From: Paenibacillus sp. GSMTC-2017
Lineage (GTDB): Bacteria > Bacillota > Bacilli > Paenibacillales > Paenibacillaceae
Direction: 5' to 3'
Length of the DNA stretch: 64,000 nt
Assembly: GCF_016019935.1 (NCBI RefSeq)
Contig: NZ_JAECMT010000004.1
Location: forward strand, 248,833 to 312,832
Under the pieces are notes generated by a model, which did not search any database, had not been told where the DNA came from, and was given only the letters and a program-made list of their open reading frames with translations. Shown piece after piece: positions 34,664 through 45,468 of this stretch; within the stretch, counting starts at the first letter, position 1, and each line of letters opens with the position of its first letter. Position numbers and translations under genes: made by a program.

Positions 34664-36328
34664 TTATATCGACGGATTAACGGAATCCAAAAGCTGTTGG
34701 TCAAGCTCAGCTGAATATTTGCTTGTCGTCTCTTCATCCCAACTTAGCAAGTGTTTCATGCAGTTGATCACTTCGTCTTTAAATTCTTTAACAAGGTCAA
34801 TATTAAATAATACTGCACCTGTACGGCGAATCAAGAAGTCAACTGGTTTAACAGCCATTTCATATTGGATAGAGTAAAGCAACATGAGATAGAGATCCAG
34901 TGGCAAGCCATATTTAGCAGCGTCTGCTTTATCTACCGTTTGAGCAATTTTGAAAATAGTATCGATATTGGAGCCATACATTTCAGCGAGCATCTCTCCG
35001 CTTGTTCGGTCAAGTCCAAATTGTTCAGCTTGAAGCGTCTTGTCTGCTACAAATTGTTTGAATTTCGTTGATCCGCCTACGTCACCGCCGGAAATCGGAA
35101 TGTTGATCGATTGGCAAGCACGGAATTGAACATCATGTTGCGCTGTGATCTTCTTCGCCACTAGGTCAACAACTAGTTCAGCCATTTTACGGTATCCCGT
35201 AAGTTTACCGCCTGCAATTGTGATCAAACCAGAGTCGGATTGCCAAATTTCATCTTTACGAGAAATTTCGGACGGATCTTTACCTTCTTCAAAGATAAGT
35301 GGACGAAGTCCAGCCCAGCTTGATTCGATGTCCTTCTCGGTAATACGTGTTTCTGGGAACATGTCATTGATCGCCTTAATGATGTAGGTACGATCTTCAT
35401 TAGACATTTTCGGATTAGCTGTATCCCCATCATAGAATGTGTCCGTCGTTCCGACATACGTTTTACCGTTACGCGGAATAGCAAACATCATACGCTTATC
35501 TGGCGTATCGAAATAAATCGCTTGTTTAAGCGGAAATCTGCTACCATCAATGACAAGGTGAACACCTTTAGTAAGGCGGAGCTGCTTCCCTTTTCTTGAG
35601 TTGTCTTTTCTGCGAATATCATCAACCCAAGGACCGGTTGCATTAACGATTTGTTTTGCAAATACGTCAACGGACTTACCAGTTAGCTGATCAACAATTG
35701 TTGCACCGACAACTTTCTGATTTTCGTAAATAAACCGTTCTACTTTTGCATAGTTGATTGCAGTCGCACCGAAGTCAACCGCACGTTTAAGAACTTCAAT
35801 GGTTAGTCTTGCATCATCCGTACGATATTCAACGTAGTAACCGCTGCCTTTAAGATCATTTTTCTTTAGTAGAGGTTCTCGTTTCAACGTTTCCGACAAG
35901 TTAAGCATCTTACGACGCTCGACGCGTTTCACGCCTGCTAGGAAGTCGTATACACGTAGACCGATTGAAGTTGAGTAATAACCGAACGTTCCACCCTTAT
36001 AGATAGGAAGAAGCATCCATTCTGGCTTCGTAACATGTGGTCCGTTTTCATAAACGATTGCACGCTCTTTACCAACCTCAGCTACTACTTTAACTTCAAA
36101 GTTTTTCAAATAACGAAGTCCACCATGAACAAGCTTTGTCGAACGGCTTGATGTTCCAGCTGCATAATCTTGCATCTCAACGAGTAAAACGTTCATGCCG
36201 CGATCAGCAGCATCTAGAGCGATACCACTTCCCGTAATTCCTCCGCCGATAACGAGCAGGTCAACCTGTTGTCCATTGCTTCTATCCAATACATCGTTTC
36301 TGTCGATGCTGGAAAATTGTTTAGTCAT
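34664..36328 (-). CDS. glpD: Aerobic glycerol-3-phosphate dehydrogenase
   Basis: A 554-residue FAD flavoprotein that oxidises glycerol-3-phosphate to dihydroxyacetone phosphate and passes electrons to menaquinone at the membrane. ATG 36328 follows AGAAGGGATTTTATT. The FAD-binding motif [22 protein letters not shown] is split here as [11 protein letters not shown] and [10 protein letters not shown] near residues 20-45. [15 protein letters not shown] and [12 protein letters not shown] are the family signatures. It is preceded by a leader hairpin and followed by glpP. Confidence 0.96.
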   Translation of the reverse strand: MTKQFSSIDRNDVLDRSNGQQVDLLVIGGGITGSGIALDAADRGMNVLLVEMQDYAAGTSSRSTKLVHGGLRYLKNFEVKVVAEVGKERAIVYENGPHVTKPEWMLLPIYKGGTFGYYSTSIGLRVYDFLAGVKRVERRKMLNLSETLKREPLLKKNDLKGSGYYVEYRTDDARLTIEVLKRAVDFGATAINYAKVERFIYENQKVVGATIVDQLTGKSVDVFAKQIVNATGPWVDDIRRKDNSRKGKQLRLTKGVHLVIDGSRFPLKQAIYFDTPDKRMMFAIPRNGKTYVGTTDTFYDGDTANPKMSNEDRTYIIKAINDMFPETRITEKDIESSWAGLRPLIFEEGKDPSEISRKDEIWQSDSGLITIAGGKLTGYRKMAELVVDLVAKKITAQHDVQFRACQSINIPISGGDVGGSTKFKQFVADKTLQAEQFGLDRTSGEMLAEMYGSNIDTIFKIAQTVDKADAAKYGLPLDLYLMLLYSIQYEMAVKPVDFLIRRTGAVLFNIDLVKEFKDEVINCMKHLLSWDEETTSKYSAELDQQLLDSVNPSI

Positions 36329-36404
36329 AATAAAATCCCTTCTTCCGTTGCTTATTTTCCCCATCCCAAAATTACTTATTCCTTGGTTTGGCGGTAACAG
36401 AACA

Positions 36405-36462
36405 ACAAAAAATCCACACCCCTCAGTACCCCGTCTAAAAAAGGATACTAAATGGTGTGGAT
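36405..36462 (-). terminator. GlpP-controlled attenuator in the glpD leader
   Basis: On the minus strand ATCCACACC pairs with GGTGTGGAT around a large loop with an inner AGTATCC / GGGGTACT pairing, then T6 to 36405. It is 77 bases before glpD ATG. In B. subtilis GlpP with glycerol-3-phosphate acts at an equivalent site. Confidence 0.85.
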
Positions 36463-36533
36463 CTCACATTCTCCGTCACATTCTATTTACTTGTCATTAG
36501 TGTAACATGGTGTGCGGATGCAGTCTATAGGAT

Positions 36534-38054
<1,521 letters not shown>

Positions 38055-38068
38055 TTAATATATCCCAA

Positions 38069-38779
38069 TTATACGCCGAATACGTTTGTATAGAATAAAG
38101 CTGCAAGAATACCACCAATAATTGGTCCTACTACAGGAACAAATGCATAACCCCAATCGGAAGAACCTTTTCCATGAATCGGGAGCAAGAAATGTGCAAT
38201 ACGAGGACCCAAATCACGTGCTGGGTTGATTGCATAACCTGTAGTTCCACCAAGAGATAGACCGATAACAACAATTAAAGCACCTACGATAAGTGGGCCT
38301 AATCCGTCTGCAACTGTGTTAGCACCGATTGCCATAATTCCAAGTACTAGGACGAACGTTCCGATAATTTCACTCATCAAGTTAGCACCGACACTACGAA
38401 TTGCTGGAGCAGTTGCGAATACTGCCAATTTCAAATCTTTGTCTTCCGTTGCTTTCCAATGCGGCAAGTAGTGCAACCATACAAGTACTGAACCAAGAAT
38501 TGCACCAATCATTTGACCAGTAATATAAGTAGCTACTTGATTCCATTCGAATTGCCCTGCTACTGCAAGTCCTATCGTTAAGGCAGGATTTAAGTGAGCT
38601 CCGCTAAAGCCGCCGACAGCGTATGCCGATACAGCTACCGCAAGTCCCCATGCTAATGTAATGACGATCCAACCTGAATTTTCTGCTTTTGACTTCTTAA
38701 GCAAAACGCCTGCTACTACTCCGTTACCTAATAAAATCAGCATTGCTGTTCCTACAATCTCAGCTATAAATGGTGACAT
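38069..38779 (-). CDS. glpF: Glycerol uptake facilitator
   Basis: A 236-residue aquaglyceroporin. The start is ATG 38779 behind CTTGGAGGTTGCAAACG. Both half-helix NPA boxes are present: GAHLNPAL (about residue 62) and the glycerol-channel form GYAINPARDLGPR (about 185), where the D after NPAR marks glycerol facilitators. It allows glycerol diffusion. It is the first gene of glpFK(D)P, with an attenuator and a cre-like site in its 240-base leader. Confidence 0.96.
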   Translation of the reverse strand: MSPFIAEIVGTAMLILLGNGVVAGVLLKKSKAENSGWIVITLAWGLAVAVSAYAVGGFSGAHLNPALTIGLAVAGQFEWNQVATYITGQMIGAILGSVLVWLHYLPHWKATEDKDLKLAVFATAPAIRSVGANLMSEIIGTFVLVLGIMAIGANTVADGLGPLIVGALIVVIGLSLGGTTGYAINPARDLGPRIAHFLLPIHGKGSSDWGYAFVPVVGPIIGGILAALFYTNVFGV

Positions 38780-38850
38780 CGTTTGCAACCTCCAAGGTGT
38801 ATGTGTTAGTTATCTTCTTCAACAATTAGGAAAAATAGCCGCTTCATCAA

Positions 38851-38864
38851 AATGATAGCGCTTT
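38851..38864 (-). promoter_or_regulatory. cre-like CcpA site in the glpF leader
   Basis: TGATAGCGCTTTCT, which on the minus strand reads AGAAAGCGCTATCA, close to the CcpA consensus TGAAAGCGNTTTCA. It lies 72 bases before glpF ATG and downstream of the attenuator, where bound CcpA could act as a roadblock under glucose. Confidence 0.6.
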
Positions 38865-38934
38865 CTCACCACCCGTAACGAAAAATTGTTTGCGATTACT
38901 TTTTTTGATTAATTAGGATCCCTTCGCCGGAAAT

Positions 38935-39017
38935 ACAAAAAGCAGCCATCACGAATCGCTTACGAATCGTTCTCTTCACGAGGAAGGAGAAGATCGTAAT
39001 CAATTAGAAATGGCTGC
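38935..39017 (-). terminator. GlpP-controlled attenuator in the glpFK leader
   Basis: On the minus strand AGCAGCCAT (39017-39009) pairs with ATGGCTGCT (38948-38940) and is followed by a T run. The 60-base loop has further pairing around CGATTCGTAAGCGATTCG. It is the expected GlpP antitermination target and resembles the glpD leader in design. Confidence 0.82.
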
Positions 39018-39183
39018 TCTCAATGTCTCACAGCGATAAGCTATTTACTTTTATAGTCCGTATATTAAATCATATATTTGGTTTTGTAAACCCTTTCACA
39101 TCAAAAAGATGAAGACCATTTTCTCCCACATTCATCAAATCATCATCTATTCTTCATCATTAGAGTCACTTTTATATAAATTT

Positions 39184-39231
39184 ACTCCCTCAGGTTGATA
39201 GGCAATATGCCTTACTTGATCCAAAGGGAGT
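39184..39231 (-). terminator. Weak hairpin after the reductase gene
   Basis: ACTCCCT / AGGGAGT arms with an inner GGC-AATAT-GCC hairpin, 20 bases past the reductase stop. No T tract follows on the minus strand, so termination here is doubtful. Confidence 0.35.
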
Positions 39232-39250
39232 ACTGATTTTAATGTGATAT

Positions 39251-40108
39251 TTATGCACTAAAGTAATGGGGATAAAGGTTTTTGTGCGCCCAAATCCATT
39301 CTTTCATCTCGATAATCATCTCTTCGTAACTTGGAACCTCGAAAGAAAAATCGGTGCGAGTATTCACTAACGTTTTGTCTGCGTTAACGGCATCACTAGG
39401 CAATATCGTTAATTCATCTGCCCTGCACGTTTTGTTGAATAGCTTTAATAAATCGTACTTATTGATGCTACTATTGTTAACAAGATTATAGAGTCCTGTC
39501 ATATTTTCTGTTGCCGCTTTTTCCATAGCTTTAGCCAAAGTGAGAGTAGTGACACCAGTCCAGATTGCGCCAGTATAGCCATTAATACTGCCTTCTTGTT
39601 GCATAAACCAATTAAAAAGGCCAATGCCATCCTTTTTCATATCTGGGCCAATAATAGAGTTTCGGAAAGTTAAATGTTTATTATCGTTTACTTCGCCTAA
39701 TGCCTTTGTTCGATCATAAAAGGTCTCGCCATCAGGGAAACTATTTTCATGGTATGGAGCGGAATGCCCTGAGAAAACACAATCGGTACTCATATGGATT
39801 AGTTTAGTAGGAGTGTTGTTTAATCGATCTGCTATAGCGTGAGGTAAGTAGCTATTGAGATAAGCAGCCCTGGAAGGTTCCTTATCACAGGCTTGGTTTA
39901 ACAGACCAATACAATTGATGACAACATCGTAATTTCTTTGGAGCAGAATCCAGTCTATTGTGTTATTTTCTGAGATTTCACCAGTTATATTGTAACCATA
40001 GGGAAATGGTGATCTTGTAAAAGTTGTAACGTCGTGGCCCTGCTCTTGTAAATAGATAGCTATCGTATGGCCAGCCATACCAGCAGCACCAAGAATTAAA
40101 AATTTCAC
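39251..40108 (-). CDS. RmlD-type NAD(P)-dependent sugar reductase
   Basis: A 285-residue extended SDR related to dTDP-4-dehydrorhamnose reductase. GTG 40108 overlaps the upstream stop (GTGA) and follows ATGGAGGCGTAAA. The Rossmann motif LGAAGMAGHTIA (7-18) and the catalytic STDCVFSG plus Y-D-R-T-K blocks are visible. Its translational coupling to a CapE-type dehydratase suggests that it reduces that enzyme's 4-keto-6-deoxy product on UDP rather than a dTDP sugar. The exact product sugar is inference. Confidence 0.8.
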   Translation of the reverse strand: MKFLILGAAGMAGHTIAIYLQEQGHDVTTFTRSPFPYGYNITGEISENNTIDWILLQRNYDVVINCIGLLNQACDKEPSRAAYLNSYLPHAIADRLNNTPTKLIHMSTDCVFSGHSAPYHENSFPDGETFYDRTKALGEVNDNKHLTFRNSIIGPDMKKDGIGLFNWFMQQEGSINGYTGAIWTGVTTLTLAKAMEKAATENMTGLYNLVNNSSINKYDLLKLFNKTCRADELTILPSDAVNADKTLVNTRTDFSFEVPSYEEMIIEMKEWIWAHKNLYPHYFSA

Positions 40109-41133
40109 TTTACGCCTCCATTCCACTTGAGAAGTTCTTCTTGTATATAGGTAAGCTTTAGAAGCCTCGCTTTGATTTCAGGGACAGAAAGAATTTTAGT
40201 ATTATTGGAGTTGTATTCATCAGTTAAAGAAATCTTTGGAGAACCCTCTTCGAGGTATTTCCCATAGTTCAAGTCACGATTATCGGCGGGGATTTTATAA
40301 AAGTTGCCCATATCAACGGCCTTCGCCGCTTCTTCCTTCGTAAGAAGAACCTCATACACTTTTTCCCCATGGCGCGTACCGATCACATCAATTTCGTTGT
40401 TCGATTCAAATAATTCGATGAGTGCTTGTGCTAAATCAGATAAATAAGCGGAAGGTGATTTCTGTACGACGATGTCTCCATTGGTGGCGTTGTTGAATGC
40501 ATATAATACGAGCTCTACCGCCTCTTCAAGGCTCATAATAAAACGTGTCATTTCTGGATCAGTGATGGTCAATCGTTTACCAGCTTTAATTTGTTCGACG
40601 AATAAAGGGATAACAGAGCCTCGGGATGCCATTACATTGCCGTACCTTGTTCCGCATATGACTGTTTTGTCTTGAGTGACAATTCTGGATTTGGCGATAA
40701 ATATTTTTTCCATCATCGCTTTGGAGATGCCCATTGCATTGACGGGGTACGCGGCTTTATCTGTAGAGAGGCAAATGACCTTTTTTACTCCTGCATTTAT
40801 TGCTGCTGTTAGCATGTTTTCCGTGCCTAGTACATTTGTTTTTACGGCTTCTAATGGATAAAATTCGCAAGAAGGAACTTGTTTGAGAGCAGCGGCATGG
40901 AATATAAGATCCACACCAACCATTGCATTGTTTAAGCTGTTAATATCCCGTACATCGCCAATAACAAATTTGATTTTATTGTTGTTGTACAGAAGGCGCA
41001 TATCATCTTGTTTCTTTTCATCTCTTGAGAAGATACGAATCTCCTTAATATCTGTATTCAAAAAACGTTGTAAAACGACATTTCCGAACGATCCAGTGCC
41101 TCCTGTTATGAGTAACGTTTTATCTTTAAACAC
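40105..41133 (-). CDS. CapE-like UDP-GlcNAc 4,6-dehydratase (inverting)
   Basis: A 342-residue SDR with the nucleotide motif GGTGSFG (11-17). Its catalytic set is S123-TDK126, then M134 and K138. Methionine in place of the usual tyrosine of the S-Y-K triad is characteristic of the CapE/FnlA branch, which also epimerises C5. The reaction would convert UDP-GlcNAc into a 4-keto-6-deoxy-L-sugar, the first step to L-FucNAc or L-QuiNAc type sugars in capsule, S-layer glycan or teichoic polymers. It is coupled to the reductase downstream. Confidence 0.85.
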   Translation of the reverse strand: MFKDKTLLITGGTGSFGNVVLQRFLNTDIKEIRIFSRDEKKQDDMRLLYNNNKIKFVIGDVRDINSLNNAMVGVDLIFHAAALKQVPSCEFYPLEAVKTNVLGTENMLTAAINAGVKKVICLSTDKAAYPVNAMGISKAMMEKIFIAKSRIVTQDKTVICGTRYGNVMASRGSVIPLFVEQIKAGKRLTITDPEMTRFIMSLEEAVELVLYAFNNATNGDIVVQKSPSAYLSDLAQALIELFESNNEIDVIGTRHGEKVYEVLLTKEEAAKAVDMGNFYKIPADNRDLNYGKYLEEGSPKISLTDEYNSNNTKILSVPEIKARLLKLTYIQEELLKWNGGVK

Positions 41134-41169
41134 AGACGTCTATCACCATCCTCATCATGCCATAAGTTG

Positions 41170-41769
41170 TTATTTCAGGCCTCTTAGATGCAAATTAGAC
41201 TCGGAATCTTCCCGATAGTAGTTATACCAATAGGCAAATAAACCAGTATATTTAGATGTAGGCCGCTTATCCATTAATGCTCGATTAAAGTCCCAGTCAC
41301 CAGCAATGTCCTTTCTCGTTGTAAATCTCGCATCGCCTATAAAACTTCTTCTTACAATTTTGAATTGTCCGCACCACGAATAGATATTAGAAGGGTCTTT
41401 CGTAAATCGATGGCCGTCCTTCGTGACCATATTGTAATAGTAGACATCATACTCGCCATCAATTTGTGCCAAAACCTCATGAATAGCAGGCATATAGTGA
41501 TCATCGCTGTCGATGATCGCGACATAATCGCCCGTTGCTGCTTCAATACAACGATTATAAGAGTAGCTGGCACCGCTATTCTTTTCGTTTATCAATATCT
41601 TTAATTGCGGGCAACTCTTCCTATACTCTTCTAAAATGGCTAATGTGTTATCCGTAGAGCCATCTTCGCATACCAATATTTCATAGGCATATTGTTTCGG
41701 AATGCTTTCTAACATCGTCATAATCCACCGGGCACTATTATAGGCCGGAGTTATAAAACTGATCTTCAT
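41170..41769 (-). CDS. Short family 2 glycosyltransferase
   Basis: A 199-residue GT-A fold transferase. Residues 1-10 give the start SFITPAYNSA, D39 lies in VCEDGST, and the metal-binding DSDD motif near residue 91 is intact. ATG 41769 (or a GTG one codon upstream) follows AAAGAGGTGTGTG. It is shorter than most GT2 enzymes (250-350) but seems complete, ending after a helical segment with no hydrophobic anchor. It stands first in the unit with the dehydratase and reductase, so it may transfer the sugar they make. Confidence 0.8.
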   Translation of the reverse strand: MKISFITPAYNSARWIMTMLESIPKQYAYEILVCEDGSTDNTLAILEEYRKSCPQLKILINEKNSGASYSYNRCIEAATGDYVAIIDSDDHYMPAIHEVLAQIDGEYDVYYYNMVTKDGHRFTKDPSNIYSWCGQFKIVRRSFIGDARFTTRKDIAGDWDFNRALMDKRPTSKYTGLFAYWYNYYREDSESNLHLRGLK

Positions 41770-41928
41770 CACACACCTCTTTCAAGAAGCTATATCTTTA
41801 TTAACTATATGTTTATATTGGTTTAATCGTTACAATTGAGGGCTATTGTACGCTCCGCTAATGCCATCATTTTGCTAGATAATAGAAATGGATAACTCGG
41901 ACATATTCAGTATTCAAGCGTAGATGCC

Positions 41929-41970
41929 AAAACAGCCGACCTCTGCGATTTGCAGATGTCGGCTGTTTTA
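41929..41970. terminator. Strong terminator hairpin
   Basis: Stem AAAACAGCCGAC / GTCGGCTGTTTT with inner TCTGC / TGCAGA pairs, 11 bases past the 74-residue remnant. It could stop minus-strand transcription before the glycosyltransferase unit. Confidence 0.85.
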
Positions 41971-41980
41971 TTCAAATTAA

Positions 41981-42226
41981 CTATTCCCAGTAAGGTATCC
42001 CGCTAAAGAGAAACGTCTCTTTATTTACATAAGACTTAAATTCCCTACTAGCTAACTTATGAACATGATAAGGCAGCCACTCATTAAAATCTGGAAATCC
42101 AAGCCAAAAGTAGATCGTATCAAGTTGACCTGCAACAAAAAATCCTTCTAGACGTTCAACGTAGTTATGAGGCAGATTGAAGTGTTTTATGTATGAATCA
42201 AGCAACTGACTTAACGCTCCATAGAA
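41981..42226 (-). pseudogene. C-terminal gene remnant
   Basis: An 81-codon open stretch that begins right after an in-frame stop and contains protein-like residues from its first codons (FYGALSQLLDSYIKHFNLP), before any good start. TTG 42205 could start a 74-residue product but has no ribosome binding site. It looks like the tail of a lost gene. The end (FLFSGIPYWE) matches no family I know. Confidence 0.45.
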
Positions 42227-42293
42227 TCACTTTTGGATAGGTGTAGTCGGAGACTATATAATTTTTTTGTTGTATAAAGGTAGTGTGTCCACT

Positions 42294-43607
42294 CTACTTC
42301 AATCCATAGGTTCCTTCGGATGTAAAACGGCCGACACCCTTTAGTGTATAGTCAAAAAACTCAACAATAATTTTGTTTTGGGTTTCAATTACGTAATATT
42401 CATCAGCAGTCGCTTTTCCACCTTGTAGTATGGTAGCAAGTATAGGGGAGTAAAGTGGTAAATCCGTCAGGCTTAAATGTTTTGAACCTTGAAAATAAAC
42501 AGTATACACCTCTCTGAAGTTTTCACTAGCAGCTTTGTTTGGTGAATAAACGGAAATGGTTTCTAGCTGTTTCCAAACATCGTCAGAGTAGATATTAAGA
42601 AGAGTGGTCGTGTAGGGTTTATTTGTTGCTTCAAAGTCTAGGGTCTCTTTATTGTAAGTAAGCTCGCTAAACATAGGACCATCAATATTTATGACCGCAC
42701 TAATATCGTTACGCTCTCTACCTAGCGAAACACTTGCCGCGCCCCCCATGGAGTGCCCAAACACACCTATTTTATTCCTATTAATAAGCTGATATATAAC
42801 GTCACTATCACTTTTGGATTTATTAAGTATCGTATCAATAACAAAATTCATGTCATCAGTACGTACTTTCATCCACTTTTGCTTTAGTCCGTAGATTTCT
42901 TCTTTCGTGTAAATGTTATTTTTGTTGGTATTATTGAATTGCTGAAAATAGTCATTATTGACCATAGTTACCGTTCCATCATCTGAAGCAGTATAAAAGG
43001 AATGATAGGGATGGTCGATTGAAACGACTATATAACCATGGCTAGCAAGTTCAGTAAAGGTAGACGTATTACTTTCCTTAATGCCGTATGCTCCGTGTGA
43101 GAATACCAGTAGTGGATAGGTCTCATCGACATTATCGGGATACCAAAATTGTACGTTAACAAATCTGTTTTCAGCTTTTTTGGAATACTCCTCGATACGA
43201 TTTTTATCTGTGTAGGTGTAAGTAGCTGTTGCAACCTCATGCTTGCCAGTCTCTTTTGGCAGTGTATATTGAGGGAAAATAAGTGCAGGAGCTAGGGCAA
43301 GTACAAACACAACGGTCATAATAAATGCTTTTCTGACGATACGAGAAGTTTTGTATTTTTCAACATTTACTTTGTTTCGAATAAGCGAAACCGCTCCGAC
43401 TGCCGCTAGTATGAAAAGCAGTATAGCTATCAATACCCAGCGTAAACTCCACTCGATAGCAGACGAAAATGTAAACATTATAAAAACGATAAATACAATA
43501 ATTCTAATCCAATTTCTCATTTTTTTCTGGACATTTTTAGTCATAATACAGTATGTTGCGATGGTGATCTCAACAATTAAAGCGATAAAGAAGATTAGTA
43601 TTGCCAT
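42294..43607 (-). CDS. Membrane-anchored alpha/beta hydrolase
   Basis: A 437-residue protein starting at ATG 43607 behind AAAGAAAGGGAGTAAACGCT; an earlier in-frame start has no such site. Three to four hydrophobic helices occupy residues 1-110, then a signal-anchor-like helix (about 95-115). The catalytic domain has an oxyanion H-G (VFSHGAYGIKE), the nucleophile elbow GVFGHSMGGAA (about residue 260) and a late histidine GSKHLSLTD. This is the dienelactone/PAF-acetylhydrolase-like group. The domain should face outside. It may be served by the LytTR/DUF3021 pair upstream on the same strand. Confidence 0.75.
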   Translation of the reverse strand: MAILIFFIALIVEITIATYCIMTKNVQKKMRNWIRIIVFIVFIMFTFSSAIEWSLRWVLIAILLFILAAVGAVSLIRNKVNVEKYKTSRIVRKAFIMTVVFVLALAPALIFPQYTLPKETGKHEVATATYTYTDKNRIEEYSKKAENRFVNVQFWYPDNVDETYPLLVFSHGAYGIKESNTSTFTELASHGYIVVSIDHPYHSFYTASDDGTVTMVNNDYFQQFNNTNKNNIYTKEEIYGLKQKWMKVRTDDMNFVIDTILNKSKSDSDVIYQLINRNKIGVFGHSMGGAASVSLGRERNDISAVINIDGPMFSELTYNKETLDFEATNKPYTTTLLNIYSDDVWKQLETISVYSPNKAASENFREVYTVYFQGSKHLSLTDLPLYSPILATILQGGKATADEYYVIETQNKIIVEFFDYTLKGVGRFTSEGTYGLK

Positions 43608-43745
43608 AGCGTTTACTCCCTTTCTTTTTTTACAGTTTTTTATGGTTACATCATAAAAAACTGCCGAAAGGAAGTATATAGAAATACAATAAGCTGTATC
43701 TACAGACAACTAAGTTGCGAATTTTTATTATTTTATGGGCAATTT

Positions 43746-44174
43746 TCAAAGATTTTTTTGAAAATCCTTCAGTTTTTCGTTGATGCTATTGGCTATTTGT
43801 TTATCGTTTTGCCATGACAGCAGACGAACAATGATATAGATAATCGCAATTTGAATCGCACAAGTGACCATACTGAGCACACTATTTAAAATTCCAATGA
43901 TACTTCCTAGGGAAATGATTATCACTTCTAAGGCAATAAAGTGAATGACAATTCGTTTGCGCATATTGTTTTCACTTATATCATTAGGAGAATATAAAAT
44001 AAATCCTGTTATTGCACTTATGAGTGAAAAGGTCATAAGGATATAAATCGAATGTAAATCAAAGGCTAATTCGGGATAGAAGATTTGCCGCAGAAGAGTA
44101 ATGATAAGGATGAGAGATGCAAAGATGATAAAAAAATCATTAATAATCTTCCATACATATTGGGATAGTTTCAT
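43746..44174 (-). CDS. DUF3021 membrane protein
   Basis: A 142-residue protein with four membrane helices and the DUF3021 features: a start MKLSQYVWKIINDFFIIFAS and helices spaced as in LytTR-linked partners. ATG 44174 follows AGAAGGAGGAACAAT. DUF3021 proteins are nearly always encoded next to a LytTR regulator and probably hold it at the membrane or sense a signal for it. It is transcribed directly after that regulator. Confidence 0.85.
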   Translation of the reverse strand: MKLSQYVWKIINDFFIIFASLILIITLLRQIFYPELAFDLHSIYILMTFSLISAITGFILYSPNDISENNMRKRIVIHFIALEVIIISLGSIIGILNSVLSMVTCAIQIAIIYIIVRLLSWQNDKQIANSINEKLKDFQKNL

Positions 44175-44187
44175 ATTGTTCCTCCTT

Positions 44188-44625
44188 CTACAATCCAAGC
44201 ATCGTTTTAAGCACAGGCACATATTGCCTTGATATAACAACACGTTCCCCGTTATTCAGCACCGCTTCAAATCTGCCGCTTATTGAAGGATGTATAGAAG
44301 AAATTTTAGCTATGTTCAAAATAGTTGATTTGGATGCACGAAAATAGTTGTTTCTTTTACATAGTTCCTCTAATTCATAAAGCTTATGTTTCACCTCAAA
44401 AACGTTGTCCTGACAGTACATAAAAACCTTTCCATCAACAGCCTCGAAATAGAAAATATCACTTAGTTTTATACGATGAACAATTTCATTGTGATACCCG
44501 ATCATAATGAGGTTTTTTGTGTTCAACTTGTCTACTATTTCGTGTATTTCGTCATCCACCTCATGGCACTTGATGAGGATTTCCTCTTCCTGTTCTTTGG
44601 TTATTTCTTCTATTGAAACTTTCAT
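44188..44625 (-). CDS. LytTR DNA-binding domain regulator
   Basis: A 145-residue protein with no receiver domain. Residues about 40-145 form the LytTR fold (DIFYFEAVDGKVFMYC, FRASKSTILNIAKI and NGERVVISRQYVPVLKTML). A short acidic N-terminal helix precedes it. Start ATG 44625. The LytTR-DUF3021 pair is a widespread minimal membrane-controlled switch. A 17-base dyad lies 33 bases upstream. The alpha/beta hydrolase is the nearest downstream gene and a candidate target. Confidence 0.88.
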   Translation of the reverse strand: MKVSIEEITKEQEEEILIKCHEVDDEIHEIVDKLNTKNLIMIGYHNEIVHRIKLSDIFYFEAVDGKVFMYCQDNVFEVKHKLYELEELCKRNNYFRASKSTILNIAKISSIHPSISGRFEAVLNNGERVVISRQYVPVLKTMLGL

Positions 44626-44657
44626 GCCGCACCTGCCTAAGAGAGATGGTTACAATA

Positions 44658-44674
44658 ATGGGTATTCAACCCAT
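44658..44674. promoter_or_regulatory. Dyad upstream of the LytTR gene
   Basis: ATGGGT-ATTCA-ACCCAT, perfect 6-base arms, in the divergent spacer between the LytTR unit and a GNAT gene. It may be an operator; LytTR sites are usually direct repeats, which weakens the link. Confidence 0.3.
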
Positions 44675-44803
44675 ACATATTAAACTACACGAAGTTTTTC
44701 ATCAATCTTTAAATGGGGGTCAATTACTGAGCAGATAACATGCAACTTCCCATTCTACCTTTTCGTATAGAAAAAGATTAGAAAAAATGGGGAGGATTGT
44801 AGC

Positions 44804-45391
44804 TTGGGAGAACATATGAATGAACTTCACATACAAGGTAATAAGATAGATTTACGTTATGCACAAGAGTCAGATTTAGAGGACTATTTTGCTTTCTTGC
44901 AAGATTCGGAGATGAACACGCTGACAGGTTCACAGTCAGAATTCACTCGTGACCAGATCGCAACATGGATTCGCAAGATTAGCGTTGTAAGTGAAGAACG
45001 AGCTGATTTTATTATTTTCGAAAAGGGAACGAATGTGTTATTAGGGGAAGTTGTATTAAATGAAATAGATCCTATCAACCGCAGTGCTAATATTCGTATC
45101 GGCATTCAAGGAAACGAACATCGAGGAAAAGGCTATGGAACAGAAGCGATGATACTTATGCTCCAATATGGATTTGAGACGCTTAAGCTGCATCGCATTC
45201 ACCTAGGCGTATATGCTTTTAACCCCCGCGCTATCCATGTTTATGAGAAAATAGGGTTCAAGCGTGAAGGAATAGAGCGTGATGCTCTTTATTTGGATGA
45301 TACATTCCATGATATGATCAAGATGGCCATGTTAGAGGATGAGTTCAGGAGAAGGTATGGGGCGCAGGGGGAAGATCACCATCACCAATAG
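44804..45391 (+). CDS. GNAT family N-acetyltransferase (RimJ/RimL type)
   Basis: A 195-residue acetyltransferase. TTG 44804 follows GGGGAGGATTGTAGC; ATG 44816 with GGGAGAACAT is a close alternative. The acetyl-CoA-binding motif A is at residues about 102-122 (IGIQGNEHRGKGYGTEA) and the RimL-type HRIHLGVYAFNPRAI/YEKIGFKREG block follows. Such enzymes acetylate small amines or ribosomal proteins; the substrate is unknown. It is monocistronic with its own terminator. The C-terminus ends in a histidine-rich DHHHQ tail. Confidence 0.88.
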   Translation: MGEHMNELHIQGNKIDLRYAQESDLEDYFAFLQDSEMNTLTGSQSEFTRDQIATWIRKISVVSEERADFIIFEKGTNVLLGEVVLNEIDPINRSANIRIGIQGNEHRGKGYGTEAMILMLQYGFETLKLHRIHLGVYAFNPRAIHVYEKIGFKREGIERDALYLDDTFHDMIKMAMLEDEFRRRYGAQGEDHHHQ

Positions 45392-45402
45392 TAAGATTAG
45401 AA

Positions 45403-45434
45403 AACCTCCCTGGCTCATAATGAGCTGGGAGGTT
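45403..45434. terminator. Strong bidirectional hairpin
   Basis: Stem AACCTCCC.GGCTCAT / ATGAGCT.GGGAGGTT with near-perfect pairing. It sits between the convergent GNAT and epoxide hydrolase genes; T tracts are short. Confidence 0.75.
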
Positions 45435-45468
45435 GTTTGTGCTCGCTTTAGCTAGACGTTTGTTTCAT

